DNA of 64,000 nucleotides, taken from assembly GCA_015067525.1 (NCBI GenBank), contig SVMH01000004.1:20289-84288 (forward strand). The letters are read 5' to 3'. Under the pieces are notes generated by a model. The model did no database searches. It worked only from the letters and a program-made list of their open reading frames with translations, and was not told the origin of the DNA. Origin of the DNA: Oscillospiraceae bacterium. GTDB taxonomy: Bacteria > Bacillota > Clostridia > Oscillospirales > Oscillospiraceae. Shown piece by piece: positions 8,092 through 17,309 of the stretch (within the stretch, counting starts at the first letter, position 1; each line of letters opens with the position of its first letter). The translations under genes and the position numbers were made by a program.

Positions 8092-9420
8092 TTATCCCTC
8101 CGTTTTGGTGTTGCCGCCGCCGCTTCCGCGGTGCCGGCGCCCGCCGCGATGCCGGCGGCGCTTGGGGGCCTCGCCGCCCTCAGCCTTGGGTGCGGCGGGC
8201 TTTTCGGCTGCGGGTGCTGCCTTCTTTTCGGCTGCGGGCGCTGCGGCAGCTTCCGCCTTGGCGCCGCCACGGCCGCGTCCGCCGCGGTGACGGCGGCGCT
8301 TGGGAGCCTCGCCGCTCTCGCCCTTGGGGGCGTCGGCGGACGTTTGGGGTTCGCTCTTTTCTGCCTTGACGCTTTCGCCGGTGGGTGCGGCCTGCTGTAC
8401 AGCGGCCTCTTCGCCCTTACCCTTGCCGCCGCGGCGTCCGCGGCGACGGCGGGAGCGCTTTTCCCCGTCTTCGGTGCCGCTCTCCGGCAGATCCTGCACG
8501 GCGGTAAAATCGGAGAAGAAAGTGGGCACGGGCAGCTCCTCCTCCTGCGGCTCCTCCACATAGCGCTCGGGACGCTCCTTGGGCACCACGATGCCGTCGC
8601 GGGAGCCCTTACCGTTGCGCAGCACGCAGATCTCGCAGTTGTGGTAGCACTGGGGGGATTCGGGCCGGTCATCGAGGCGCACGGTGACCCGCTCCTTGAG
8701 AATGTTCACGTCGCAGACGTTGCCGGGGCCGTCCGGCGTCTGGACGAAGGAGTCGTTCTTGGGAAGGCGCTTCAGGGCGTCTTCATAGGCGTCCTGCTCA
8801 TATTTCAGGCAGCACATCAGGCGGCCGCAGGTGCCGGAGATCTTGGTGGGGTTCAGGCTCAGATTCTGGGTCTTGGCCATCTTGATGGAAACGGGCATAA
8901 AGTCGTCCATAAACTGGCTGCAGCAGAAGGGTCTGCCGCAGATGCCCAGACCGCCCAGCATCTTGGCCTCGTCGCGCACGCCGATCTGGCGCAGCTCGAT
9001 GCGGCTGCGGAACACACCGGCCAGATCCTTTACCAGCTCGCGGAAGTCCACGCGGCCGTCGGCGGTGAAGAAAAAGAGGATCTTGTTGCCGTCAAAGCTG
9101 CACTCCACCCGCACCAGCTTCATCTCCAGCTTGTGCTGCTGGATCTTCTTCTGGCAGATCTCAAAGGCCTCGCCCTCGCGCTGCCGGTTGTACTCAGCGG
9201 TGCGGCGGTCATTCTCCGTGGCCACACGGACCAGCGGGCGCAGGGGCTGCACCACCTGGGTGTCCTCCACCTGATGGTTGCCCTCGGTGCACGTGGCGAA
9301 CTCCAGACCCTGGCTGGTCTCCACGATCACGTTGTCGCCGGTGCGCACCAGCGTGTTCTGGGGGTCGAAATAGTAAGTTTTGGATCCGCTGCGGAAGCGG
9401 ACGGAAATCACAGTGGTCAT
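8092..9420 (-). CDS. ricT: PSP1-domain regulatory-complex protein (RicT/YaaT family) with long basic low-complexity C-terminal tail
   Basis: TTVISVRFRSGSKTYYFDP..., DLAGVFRSRIELRQIGVRDEAKMLGGLGICGRPFCCSQFMDDFMPVSIKMAKTQNLSLNPTKISGTCGRLMCCLKYE; directly downstream of holB as in other Firmicutes. Tail carries repeated APKRRRHRGGR. Confidence 0.9.
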   Translation of the reverse strand: MTTVISVRFRSGSKTYYFDPQNTLVRTGDNVIVETSQGLEFATCTEGNHQVEDTQVVQPLRPLVRVATENDRRTAEYNRQREGEAFEICQKKIQQHKLEMKLVRVECSFDGNKILFFFTADGRVDFRELVKDLAGVFRSRIELRQIGVRDEAKMLGGLGICGRPFCCSQFMDDFMPVSIKMAKTQNLSLNPTKISGTCGRLMCCLKYEQDAYEDALKRLPKNDSFVQTPDGPGNVCDVNILKERVTVRLDDRPESPQCYHNCEICVLRNGKGSRDGIVVPKERPERYVEEPQEEELPVPTFFSDFTAVQDLPESGTEDGEKRSRRRRGRRGGKGKGEEAAVQQAAPTGESVKAEKSEPQTSADAPKGESGEAPKRRRHRGGRGRGGAKAEAAAAPAAEKKAAPAAEKPAAPKAEGGEAPKRRRHRGGRRHRGSGGGNTKTEG

Positions 9421-10265
9421 ATGGTATTCTCCCATTCTGCGGCAACGGCGCCCAACACGTGGCCCGCGCCTACGTTATATTGACATTCCAAAGCATAGCG
9501 GTGCAGCAGTTCCGTCAGCGCGGACAGGTGCTTGCGGTCCAGACTGCGGCTCATGAGAGCGGCACCCTCCGCCAGGGAGGGGTCTGCCGCGTTTTTGCCG
9601 CCCTGCAGCAGCAGTCCCTCGGCGCACACACGCCACGCGGTCTGCAGCATCTGCTGCAGCTGCTCGCGCTTGGGCTTGCGGCCCTCCAAAAGGGTGAGGT
9701 ATTCGGTGATCCTGCCCCGTTTGGCGCAGGCAAAGGCCTGCAGCAGCTCCATATCCGGTGCGGCGGAGGCTTCCTCCTGCTGCAGCTTCAGCTCCACGCA
9801 GCGCGAGCGCACCGTGGGCAGCAGCATGGCGCTGTTTTCCACACAGAAGAGGAAGGCGGCATAGGCTGGGCCCTCTTCCACGATCTTCAGCAGCACGTTC
9901 TGATCCCGCTCGTTGAGCTGCTCGCTGCGGGGAAAGATGGCGATCTTGCGCGCGCCCTCGTTGGGGCGGATATAGACCTCGCTGCGCAGCTCCCGCACGG
10001 TGTCCACCGGCAGCTCCTTGCGCTCGGCGTCCTCCACCAGCAGAACGTCGGGGTGGATACCCGCCATGACCTTGCGGCACTGGTTGCACTGCAGACAGGG
10101 CTTGTCCTGAGGGGCGGCACACAGCATGGCGGCCGCGGTATAGCGGGCGGCCTCTGCGCGATCACCGCTGCCCGAGAGGATCAGGGCATGGGGCAGCGCA
10201 CCGCGGCGGGCAAAGGCGCGGATGCGGCGGACGATCATGCTGTTTTCCGTGCTGGCTGCGTTCAT
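9417..10265 (-). CDS. holB: DNA polymerase III subunit delta'
   Basis: ALPHALILSGSGDRAEAARYTAAAMLCAAPQDKPCLQCNQCRKVMAGIHPDVLLVEDAER...VLLKIVEEGPAYAAFLFCVENSAMLLPTVRSRC; start MNAASTENS at 10265. Confidence 0.88.
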   Translation of the reverse strand: MNAASTENSMIVRRIRAFARRGALPHALILSGSGDRAEAARYTAAAMLCAAPQDKPCLQCNQCRKVMAGIHPDVLLVEDAERKELPVDTVRELRSEVYIRPNEGARKIAIFPRSEQLNERDQNVLLKIVEEGPAYAAFLFCVENSAMLLPTVRSRCVELKLQQEEASAAPDMELLQAFACAKRGRITEYLTLLEGRKPKREQLQQMLQTAWRVCAEGLLLQGGKNAADPSLAEGAALMSRSLDRKHLSALTELLHRYALECQYNVGAGHVLGAVAAEWENTI

Positions 10266-10540
10266 GCCGTCCTCCTGCTGCGTTGATGCCGGGTGGACCC
10301 AATCCACCCAGTATATAGTCTTCGTTAGTATACCACAAAACGCGCTGTTCCTGCAAGGGCGGGCGAGCGCTTTTTTGTGCAAAAACCCTCATATGACCGT
10401 CCAAACCCCACAAAAGCCAAAATTCATGGGGAAAAGCCGCGCTTTTTTCAAAACATGTCTTGCTTTTGCGAAAAAATGTGCATATAATAAGGTGTTCACT
10501 TTGATACTTCATTTTTTAAACTTTATACGGAGGGAAAAAC

Positions 10541-13171
10541 ATGAGTAAGAAATTCTGCTACCTGTTTACTGAGGGCAACGCCAAGATGCGTGAGCTGCTG
10601 GGCGGTAAGGGTGCTAACCTGGCCGAGATGACCAACATTGGTCTGCCCGTACCCCAGGGCTTCACCATCACCACCGAGGCTTGCACTCAGTACTATGAGG
10701 ATGGCCGCCAGATCAACGCCGACATCATGGCCGAGATCATGGAGTATATCGAGAAGATGGAAGCCATCACCGGCAAGAAGTTCGGTGATCTGGAGAACCC
10801 CCTGCTGGTCTCCGTCCGTTCCGGCGCCCGCGCTTCCATGCCCGGTATGATGGACACCATCCTGAACCTGGGCCTGAACGAGGAAGTCGTTGAGGTCATC
10901 GCCAAGAAGTCCGGCAACCCCCGTTGGGCTTGGGACTGCTATCGCCGCTTCATCCAGATGTACTCCGACGTCGTGATGGAAGTCGGTAAGAAGTACTTCG
11001 AGCAGCTGATCGACGAGATGAAGGAAGCCAAGGGCGTGACTCAGGACGTGGACCTGACCGCCGACGATCTGAAGGAACTGGCTATGCAGTTCAAGGCTGA
11101 GTACAAGGCCAAGATCGGCAGCGACTTCCCCTCCGATCCCAAGGAGCAGCTGATCGGCGCCGTCAAGGCCGTGTTCCGCAGCTGGGACAACCCCCGCGCC
11201 AACATCTATCGCCGTGACAACGATATCCCCTACTCCTGGGGTACTGCCGTCAACGTCCAGTCCATGGCCTTCGGCAACATGGGTGACGATTGCGGTACCG
11301 GCGTTGCTTTCACCCGTAACCCCGCCACCGGCGAGAAGAAGCTGATGGGCGAGTTCCTGACCAACGCTCAGGGCGAAGACGTGGTGGCCGGCGTCCGTAC
11401 TCCCATGCCCATCGACCAGATGGCTGAGAAGTTCCCCGAGGCTTTTGCTCAGTTCCAGGATGTCTGCAAGCTGCTGGAAGACCACTATCGCGACATGCAG
11501 GATATGGAGTTCACCGTCGAGGCCGGCAAGCTGTATATGCTGCAGACCCGTAACGGTAAGCGTACCGCCGCTGCCGCTCTGAAGATCGCCTGCGACCTGG
11601 TGGACGAGGGCATGATCTCCGAGGCCGAGGCCGTCGCTATGATCGATCCCCGTAACCTGGATACTCTGCTGCATCCCCAGTTCGACGCCAAGGCTCTGAA
11701 GGCCACCGCTCCCGTCGGCAAGGCTCTGCCCGCTTCCCCCGGCGCTGCCTGCGGCAAGATCGTCTTCACCGCTGAGGACGCCAAGGCCTGGGCTGACCGC
11801 GGCGAGAAGGTGGTCCTGGTCCGTCTGGAGACCTCTCCCGAGGATATCGAGGGCATGAAGGCCGCTCAGGGCATCCTGACCGTCCGCGGCGGTATGACCT
11901 CTCACGCTGCCGTCGTGGCCCGCGGCATGGGTACCTGCTGCGTGTCCGGCTGCTCCGCCATCAACATGGACGAGGAGAACAAGCAGTTCACCCTGTCCGG
12001 CAAGACCTACAAGGAAGGCGACTGGCTGAGCCTGGACGGCTCCACCGGTAACATCTATGACGGCGCCATCCCCACCGTGGATGCTTCCGTCACCGGCGAC
12101 TTCGGCCGCATCATGACCTGGGCTGACAAGTATCGCCGTCTGCAGGTCCGCACCAACGCTGACACTCCCCACGACGCCAAGAAGGCCCGTGAGCTGGGTG
12201 CTCAGGGTATCGGCCTGTGCCGTACCGAGCATATGTTCTTCGAGGGTGACCGCATCGCCGCCATCCGCGAGATGATCTGCTCCGACACCGTGGAAGAGCG
12301 CGAGGCCGCTCTGGCTAAGCTGCTGCCCATGCAGCAGGGTGACTTCGAGGGCATCTATGAGGCCATGGAAGGCTGCCCCGTCACCATCCGTTTCCTGGAT
12401 CCCCCCCTGCACGAGTTCGTTCCCACTGAGGAAGCCGACATCGAGCTGCTGGCCAAGACTCAGGGCAAGACCGTGGAGCAGATCAAGGCCATCATCGCCG
12501 GCCTGCACGAGTTCAACCCCATGATGGGTCACCGTGGCTGCCGTCTGGCCGTCACCTATCCTGAGATCGCTGCCATGCAGACCCGTGCCGTGATCCGCGC
12601 CGCCATCAACGTCCAGAAGGCTCACCCCGATTGGACCATGGTGCCCGAGATCATGATCCCCCTGGTCGGCGAGATCAAGGAGCTGAAGTATGTCAAGAGC
12701 GTCGTGGTTGCTACCGCTGACGAAGAGCTGGCCGCTGCCGGCGTGGAGATGAAGTACATGGTCGGTACCATGATCGAGATCCCCCGCGCTGCCCTGACCG
12801 CTGATGAGATCGCCACCGAGGCTGAGTTCTTCTCCTTCGGTACCAACGACCTGACCCAGATGACCTTCGGCTTCTCCCGCGACGACGCCGGCAAGTTCCT
12901 GGATGCTTACTATGATCGCAAGATCTATGAGAACGATCCCTTCGCCCGTCTGGACCAGAACGGCGTTGGCAAGCTGGTTGCTATGGCTGCCAAGCTGGGC
13001 CGCTCCGCTCGCGAGGACCTGCACCTGGGTATCTGCGGTGAGCACGGCGGTGACCCCACCTCCGTGGAGTTCTGCCACAAGGTCGGTCTGGACTATGTGT
13101 CCTGCTCCCCCTTCCGTGTGCCCATCGCTCGTCTGGCTGCCGCTCAGGCTGCTATCAAGGAGAGCAAGTAA
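10541..13171 (+). CDS. ppdK: Pyruvate, phosphate dikinase
   Basis: KFCYLFTEGNAKMRELLGGKGANLAEMTNIGLPVPQGFTITTEAC...; LTVRGGMTSHAAVVARGMGTCCVSG catalytic His region. Confidence 0.97.
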   Translation: MSKKFCYLFTEGNAKMRELLGGKGANLAEMTNIGLPVPQGFTITTEACTQYYEDGRQINADIMAEIMEYIEKMEAITGKKFGDLENPLLVSVRSGARASMPGMMDTILNLGLNEEVVEVIAKKSGNPRWAWDCYRRFIQMYSDVVMEVGKKYFEQLIDEMKEAKGVTQDVDLTADDLKELAMQFKAEYKAKIGSDFPSDPKEQLIGAVKAVFRSWDNPRANIYRRDNDIPYSWGTAVNVQSMAFGNMGDDCGTGVAFTRNPATGEKKLMGEFLTNAQGEDVVAGVRTPMPIDQMAEKFPEAFAQFQDVCKLLEDHYRDMQDMEFTVEAGKLYMLQTRNGKRTAAAALKIACDLVDEGMISEAEAVAMIDPRNLDTLLHPQFDAKALKATAPVGKALPASPGAACGKIVFTAEDAKAWADRGEKVVLVRLETSPEDIEGMKAAQGILTVRGGMTSHAAVVARGMGTCCVSGCSAINMDEENKQFTLSGKTYKEGDWLSLDGSTGNIYDGAIPTVDASVTGDFGRIMTWADKYRRLQVRTNADTPHDAKKARELGAQGIGLCRTEHMFFEGDRIAAIREMICSDTVEEREAALAKLLPMQQGDFEGIYEAMEGCPVTIRFLDPPLHEFVPTEEADIELLAKTQGKTVEQIKAIIAGLHEFNPMMGHRGCRLAVTYPEIAAMQTRAVIRAAINVQKAHPDWTMVPEIMIPLVGEIKELKYVKSVVVATADEELAAAGVEMKYMVGTMIEIPRAALTADEIATEAEFFSFGTNDLTQMTFGFSRDDAGKFLDAYYDRKIYENDPFARLDQNGVGKLVAMAAKLGRSAREDLHLGICGEHGGDPTSVEFCHKVGLDYVSCSPFRVPIARLAAAQAAIKESK

Positions 13172-13182
13172 TTGTGTTTCCG

Positions 13183-13215
13183 GAGGCCCCGTTTGCAAAA
13201 ACGGGGCCTCTTCAT
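13183..13215 (+). terminator. Intrinsic terminator after ppdK
   Basis: GAGGCCCCGTTTGCAAAAACGGGGCCTCTT. Confidence 0.75.
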
Positions 13216-13241
13216 AAAAAATAAAAAAAGGAGCAATAAAC

Positions 13242-13478
13242 ATGGATTTTCTGAAGAAGTTTTTCCCCTTTTCCTTCAAGGCTAAGGACGTTGCCAGTCT
13301 GCTGATCTCCCTGCTGGTGTACATCGTCATTGACATCGTCTGCGGCGTGGTCATCGGCCTGCTGGCCAAGCTCCCCCTGATTGGCTGGCTGTTCGGTCTG
13401 CTGGGCGGTCTGGTGGGCCTGTACGCCACCGTGGGCATCGTGGTCGCCATTCTGGTGTTCCTGAAGGTGCTGAAGTAA
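13242..13478 (+). CDS. Small hydrophobic membrane protein (78 aa), unknown function
   Basis: RBS AAAGGAGCAATAAAC; MDFLKKFFPFSFKAKDVASLLISLLVYIVIDIVCGVVIGLLAKLPLIGWLFGLLGGLVGLYATVGIVVAILVFLKVLK; followed by a hairpin/T-tract. Confidence 0.75.
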   Translation: MDFLKKFFPFSFKAKDVASLLISLLVYIVIDIVCGVVIGLLAKLPLIGWLFGLLGGLVGLYATVGIVVAILVFLKVLK

Positions 13479-13600
13479 GCTGCATTTTACAATGGGAAAG
13501 AGGCTGTCCTGCGGGGCGGCCTCTTTTTTTGACTTTTGGCGCAAGAGGCGCTATACTATAAAAATCGTAAGAAAACCATTTCCGGAAGAAAGGATTCCCC

Positions 13601-14971
13601 ATGCAGCAAAACGACAAAACCTACCTTTTTGAACAGGCCCCCATCCCCAAGGCGGTGATGACGCTGGCCATCCCGGGCGTGCTGAGCTCGCTGGTGATGG
13701 TGCTCTATAATCTGGCTGACACCTTCTTTGTCAGCATGCTGGACAGCGCTGTGCAGAACTCCGCCGTGACGCTGGCGGCGCCGGTAATGCTGGCCTTTAA
13801 CGCTGTCAACAACCTCTTCGGTGTGGGCTCGTCCAGTATGATGAGCCGCGCTCTGGGCCGCAAGGATATGGATACGGTGCGCCGCGCCTCCGCCTTCGGC
13901 TTTTACTGCGCGCTGGGCAGCGGAGTTCTCTTTTCCCTGCTGGTGATCCTCTTCTTCCGTCCCCTGTTGGGCCTTTTGGGCGCTGACAGCGTGACCTATG
14001 ATGCCACCGCCGACTATATGCTCTGGACGGTGTGTCTGGGCGCGGTGCCCTCCATCCTCAATGTGGTGATGGCTTACCTCTTCCGCGCCGAGGGCGCCGC
14101 CCTCCACGCCAGCATCGGCACCATGTCCGGCTGTATCCTCAACATCATCCTCGACCCCATCTTCATCCTGCCCTGGGGCCTCGACATGGGCGCTGCCGGT
14201 GCCGGCTGCGCCACCTTCGTAGCCAACTGCGTGGCCTGCACCTATTTCCTGGTGCTTCTGGCGGTGCGGCGGGGCAAGACGGCGGTCTGCGTCAACCCGC
14301 ACTGGTTCTCCTTCCGCCGCGACATCGTCCGCGGTGTGTGCGGCGTGGGCGTGCCGGCCTCCATCCAGAATCTTTTGAACGTGGTGGGCATGACGGTGCT
14401 CAATAACTTCACCGCCGCCTATGAGGCCAGCGCTGTAGCTGCCATGGGCATCGGCCAGAAGATCGCCATGGTGCCCATGTATGCCGCCATGGGCGTGGGC
14501 CAGGCGGTGATGCCGCTGGTGGGCTACAACTTTGCAGCCGGCAACCCAAAGCGCATGAAGGGCGGCTTCGTGTTTGCCACCGAGGTGTCCCTGGCCTTTG
14601 AGATCGCGATCGTGGCAGTGTGCTGCCTGATCCCGGAGACCATTGTGGGCCTGTTCATTCAGGACGCCCAGATCCTGGCCTACGGCGGCCGGTTCCTGCG
14701 TGGCCTCATTCTGGCCCAGCCCTTTTTGTGCATGGACTTTCTGGCGGTGGGCGTGTTCCAGGCCTGCGGCATGGGCAAGCGCTCCCTCCTCTTTGCGGTG
14801 CTGCGCAAGGTAGCGCTGGAGATCCCGGCCCTTGTGATCCTCAACGCCCTCTTCCCTCTCTACGGTCTGGCCTATGCCCAGCTGTGCGCGGAAGTGGTGC
14901 TGGCTGCCGCGGCGGTGCTGATGCTGCGCCGCATTTTCCGCGATGCCGAGCGCTCTGCGGAGTTGCAGTAA
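13601..14971 (+). CDS. MATE family efflux transporter
   Basis: MATE-type 12-TM protein; FEQAPIPKAVMTLAIPGVLSSLVMVLYNLADTFFVSML. Confidence 0.92.
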   Translation: MQQNDKTYLFEQAPIPKAVMTLAIPGVLSSLVMVLYNLADTFFVSMLDSAVQNSAVTLAAPVMLAFNAVNNLFGVGSSSMMSRALGRKDMDTVRRASAFGFYCALGSGVLFSLLVILFFRPLLGLLGADSVTYDATADYMLWTVCLGAVPSILNVVMAYLFRAEGAALHASIGTMSGCILNIILDPIFILPWGLDMGAAGAGCATFVANCVACTYFLVLLAVRRGKTAVCVNPHWFSFRRDIVRGVCGVGVPASIQNLLNVVGMTVLNNFTAAYEASAVAAMGIGQKIAMVPMYAAMGVGQAVMPLVGYNFAAGNPKRMKGGFVFATEVSLAFEIAIVAVCCLIPETIVGLFIQDAQILAYGGRFLRGLILAQPFLCMDFLAVGVFQACGMGKRSLLFAVLRKVALEIPALVILNALFPLYGLAYAQLCAEVVLAAAAVLMLRRIFRDAERSAELQ

Positions 14972-14994
14972 AATACGACAAAAAGTTGCAAAAT

Positions 14995-15030
14995 CCGCCT
15001 TCGGCAATTTGCCGGAGGCGGTGTTTTTCC
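14995..15030 (+). terminator. Terminator-like hairpin after MATE gene
   Basis: CCGCCTTCGGCAATTTGCCGGAGGCGGTGTTTTT. Confidence 0.65.
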
Positions 15031-15305
15031 GGCGCTGCAGCGCACATTTTTGCCGGAATTTGTGTTGACATAATTTTGTGGAAAAGCCTGTGGAAAGTGT
15101 GCAAAACCCTGTGCTGACAAGGAAAAACGGCGGTTGCATGCCCGTTATTCATAACGGCTTGTCAACTACTGTTTTGCCGTATTTTGTTCCTGTCAAGACA
15201 GGGGAAAACAAGGCCTTGCGGTAATACTTGCCAGAATGAGAAAAATACGATAAAATATAATAGTTATGGATTTGATTGCCGGTTTGCAGCCGGTCGGAGG
15301 AATAT

Positions 15306-17294
15306 ATGGCTAAGAAGAAAACGTACGATAACGACAGTATTTCCGCGCTGAAGGGCGCGGACCGCGTCCGCAAACGCCCGGGCGTCATCTTTGGCTCCGA
15401 CGGACTGGAGGGCTGCGAACACGCCGTGTTCGAGATCCTCTCCAACTCCATCGACGAGGCCCGCGAGGGTCACGGCCGCCTCATCACCGTTACCCGCTTC
15501 AACGACCACAGCGTGCAGGTGGAGGATATGGGCCGCGGCTGCCCCGTGGACTGGAACGAGAAGGAGCAGCGCTATAACTGGGAGCTGGTGTATTGCGAGC
15601 TGTACGCCGGCGGCAAGTACAATAACGACTCCGGCGACAACTACGAATACTCGCTGGGTCTCAACGGTCTGGGCGCCTGCGCTACCCAGTATGCTTCCCG
15701 CTACATGGACGTCACCGTCTGGCGCGAGGGCAAGGAGTACAAGCTCCACTTTGAGCGCGGCTCCATCGTGGGCAAGCTGGAGGCGGTGGAGATGACCGCC
15801 AATAAGCGCCGCACCGGTACCTGCACCCGCTGGCTTCCCGATCTGGAGGTTTTTACCGATATCGCCATCCCCGCCGACTACTACCGCGACGTGATGAAGC
15901 GTCAGGCAGTGGTCAACGCCGGCGTCACCTTCCGCTTCCGCAATCAGCTGGAAAACGGCAAGTTTGAAACCGAGGATTTCGTCTACGAAAACGGCATCGC
16001 CGACTATGTGGCAGAGCTGGCCGGCGAAGACGCTCTGACAGAGCCTGTGTTTTGGGATGCCGAGCGCCGCGGCCGCGACCGCGAGGACAAGCCTGAGTAC
16101 AAGGTGAAGCTGAGCGTCAGCTGCTGCTTTTCCAACCGCGTCCATGTGACGGAGCACTATCACAACTCCAGCTTCCTCGAGCACGGCGGCAGCCCCGATA
16201 AGGCCACCCGCCTTGCCATGGTGGGCGCCATCGACAAATACCTGCGGGAGAACAACAAGTACCTCAAGGGCGAGGCCAAGATCACCTATCCCGACGTGGC
16301 CGACTGCCTGCTGCTGGTGTCCAACAACTTCTCCACCCAGACCAGCTACGAAAACCAGACCAAGAAGGCCATCACCAACAAGTTCATTCAGGAGGCCATG
16401 GCGGAGTTTTTGCGCAGCCGGCTGGAGATCTACTTCATCGAAAACCGCGAGGCCGCCGAGAAGATCGCCGCGCAGGTGCTCATCAACAAGCGCAGCCGTG
16501 AAACGGCGGAGCGCACCCGCATCAACCAGAAGAAAAAGCTGACCGAGAAGATCGACATTGCCAACCGCGTGCAGAAGTTTGTGGACTGCCGCACCAAGGA
16601 CACGGACCGCCGCGAGATCTACATCGTGGAGGGTGACTCCGCACTGGGCGCGTGCAAGCAGTCCCGCGACGCCGAGTTCCAGGGTCTGATGCCGGTGCGC
16701 GGCAAGATCCTCAACTGCCTGAAGGCGGACTACCCCCGCATCTTCAAAAGTGAGATCATAACCGACCTCATGAAGGTGCTGGGCTGCGGCGTGGAGGTCA
16801 GCGGCAAGGCCGTGAAAGACCTCAACCAGTTTGATATCAACAATCTCCGGTGGAACAAGGTCATCATCTGCACCGACGGTGACGTGGACGGCTTCCAGAT
16901 CCGCACGCTGATCCTCACCATGCTCTACCGCCTCTGTCCCACCCTGATCCGCGAGGGCTACGTTTACATTGCCGAAACGCCCTTGTTCGAGATCAGCTAC
17001 AAGGAAAAGACGTGGTTTGCCTACTCCGAGAAGGAGAAGGCGGATGTGCTGCGCGAGCTGGAGGGCAAAAAGGTGACCATTCAGCGCTCCAAGGGTCTTG
17101 GTGAGAACGACCCGGAGATGATGTGGCTGACCACCATGAACCCCGAGACCCGCCGCCTTGTCAAGGTGATGCCGGAGGATGCAGCGCGCACCGCCGAGGT
17201 CTTTGACCTGCTGCTGGGTGACAATCTGGCCGGGCGCAAGGACTATATCGCCGAGAACGGCTACAAGTATATGGACATGATCGACGTGAGCTAA
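15306..17294 (+). CDS. Type II topoisomerase B subunit (divergent gyrase/topo IV type)
   Basis: GHKL EILSNSIDEAREGHG and EDMGRGCP; TOPRIM IVEGDSALGACKQSRDAEFQGLMPVRGKILN and DGDVDGFQIRTLILTMLYR. Confidence 0.92.
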   Translation: MAKKKTYDNDSISALKGADRVRKRPGVIFGSDGLEGCEHAVFEILSNSIDEAREGHGRLITVTRFNDHSVQVEDMGRGCPVDWNEKEQRYNWELVYCELYAGGKYNNDSGDNYEYSLGLNGLGACATQYASRYMDVTVWREGKEYKLHFERGSIVGKLEAVEMTANKRRTGTCTRWLPDLEVFTDIAIPADYYRDVMKRQAVVNAGVTFRFRNQLENGKFETEDFVYENGIADYVAELAGEDALTEPVFWDAERRGRDREDKPEYKVKLSVSCCFSNRVHVTEHYHNSSFLEHGGSPDKATRLAMVGAIDKYLRENNKYLKGEAKITYPDVADCLLLVSNNFSTQTSYENQTKKAITNKFIQEAMAEFLRSRLEIYFIENREAAEKIAAQVLINKRSRETAERTRINQKKKLTEKIDIANRVQKFVDCRTKDTDRREIYIVEGDSALGACKQSRDAEFQGLMPVRGKILNCLKADYPRIFKSEIITDLMKVLGCGVEVSGKAVKDLNQFDINNLRWNKVIICTDGDVDGFQIRTLILTMLYRLCPTLIREGYVYIAETPLFEISYKEKTWFAYSEKEKADVLRELEGKKVTIQRSKGLGENDPEMMWLTTMNPETRRLVKVMPEDAARTAEVFDLLLGDNLAGRKDYIAENGYKYMDMIDVS

Positions 17295-17309
17295 AGGAGG
17301 TGTGCAGAC

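Noticed and set aside
7144-9483. 779-aa plus-strand ORF opposite the HAD and ricT genes
   Set aside because: Antisense shadow; low-complexity, and the opposite strand encodes two clear families.
10523-13450. 975-aa minus-strand ORF opposite ppdK
   Set aside because: Antisense shadow of the strongly codon-biased ppdK gene; no recognisable domain.
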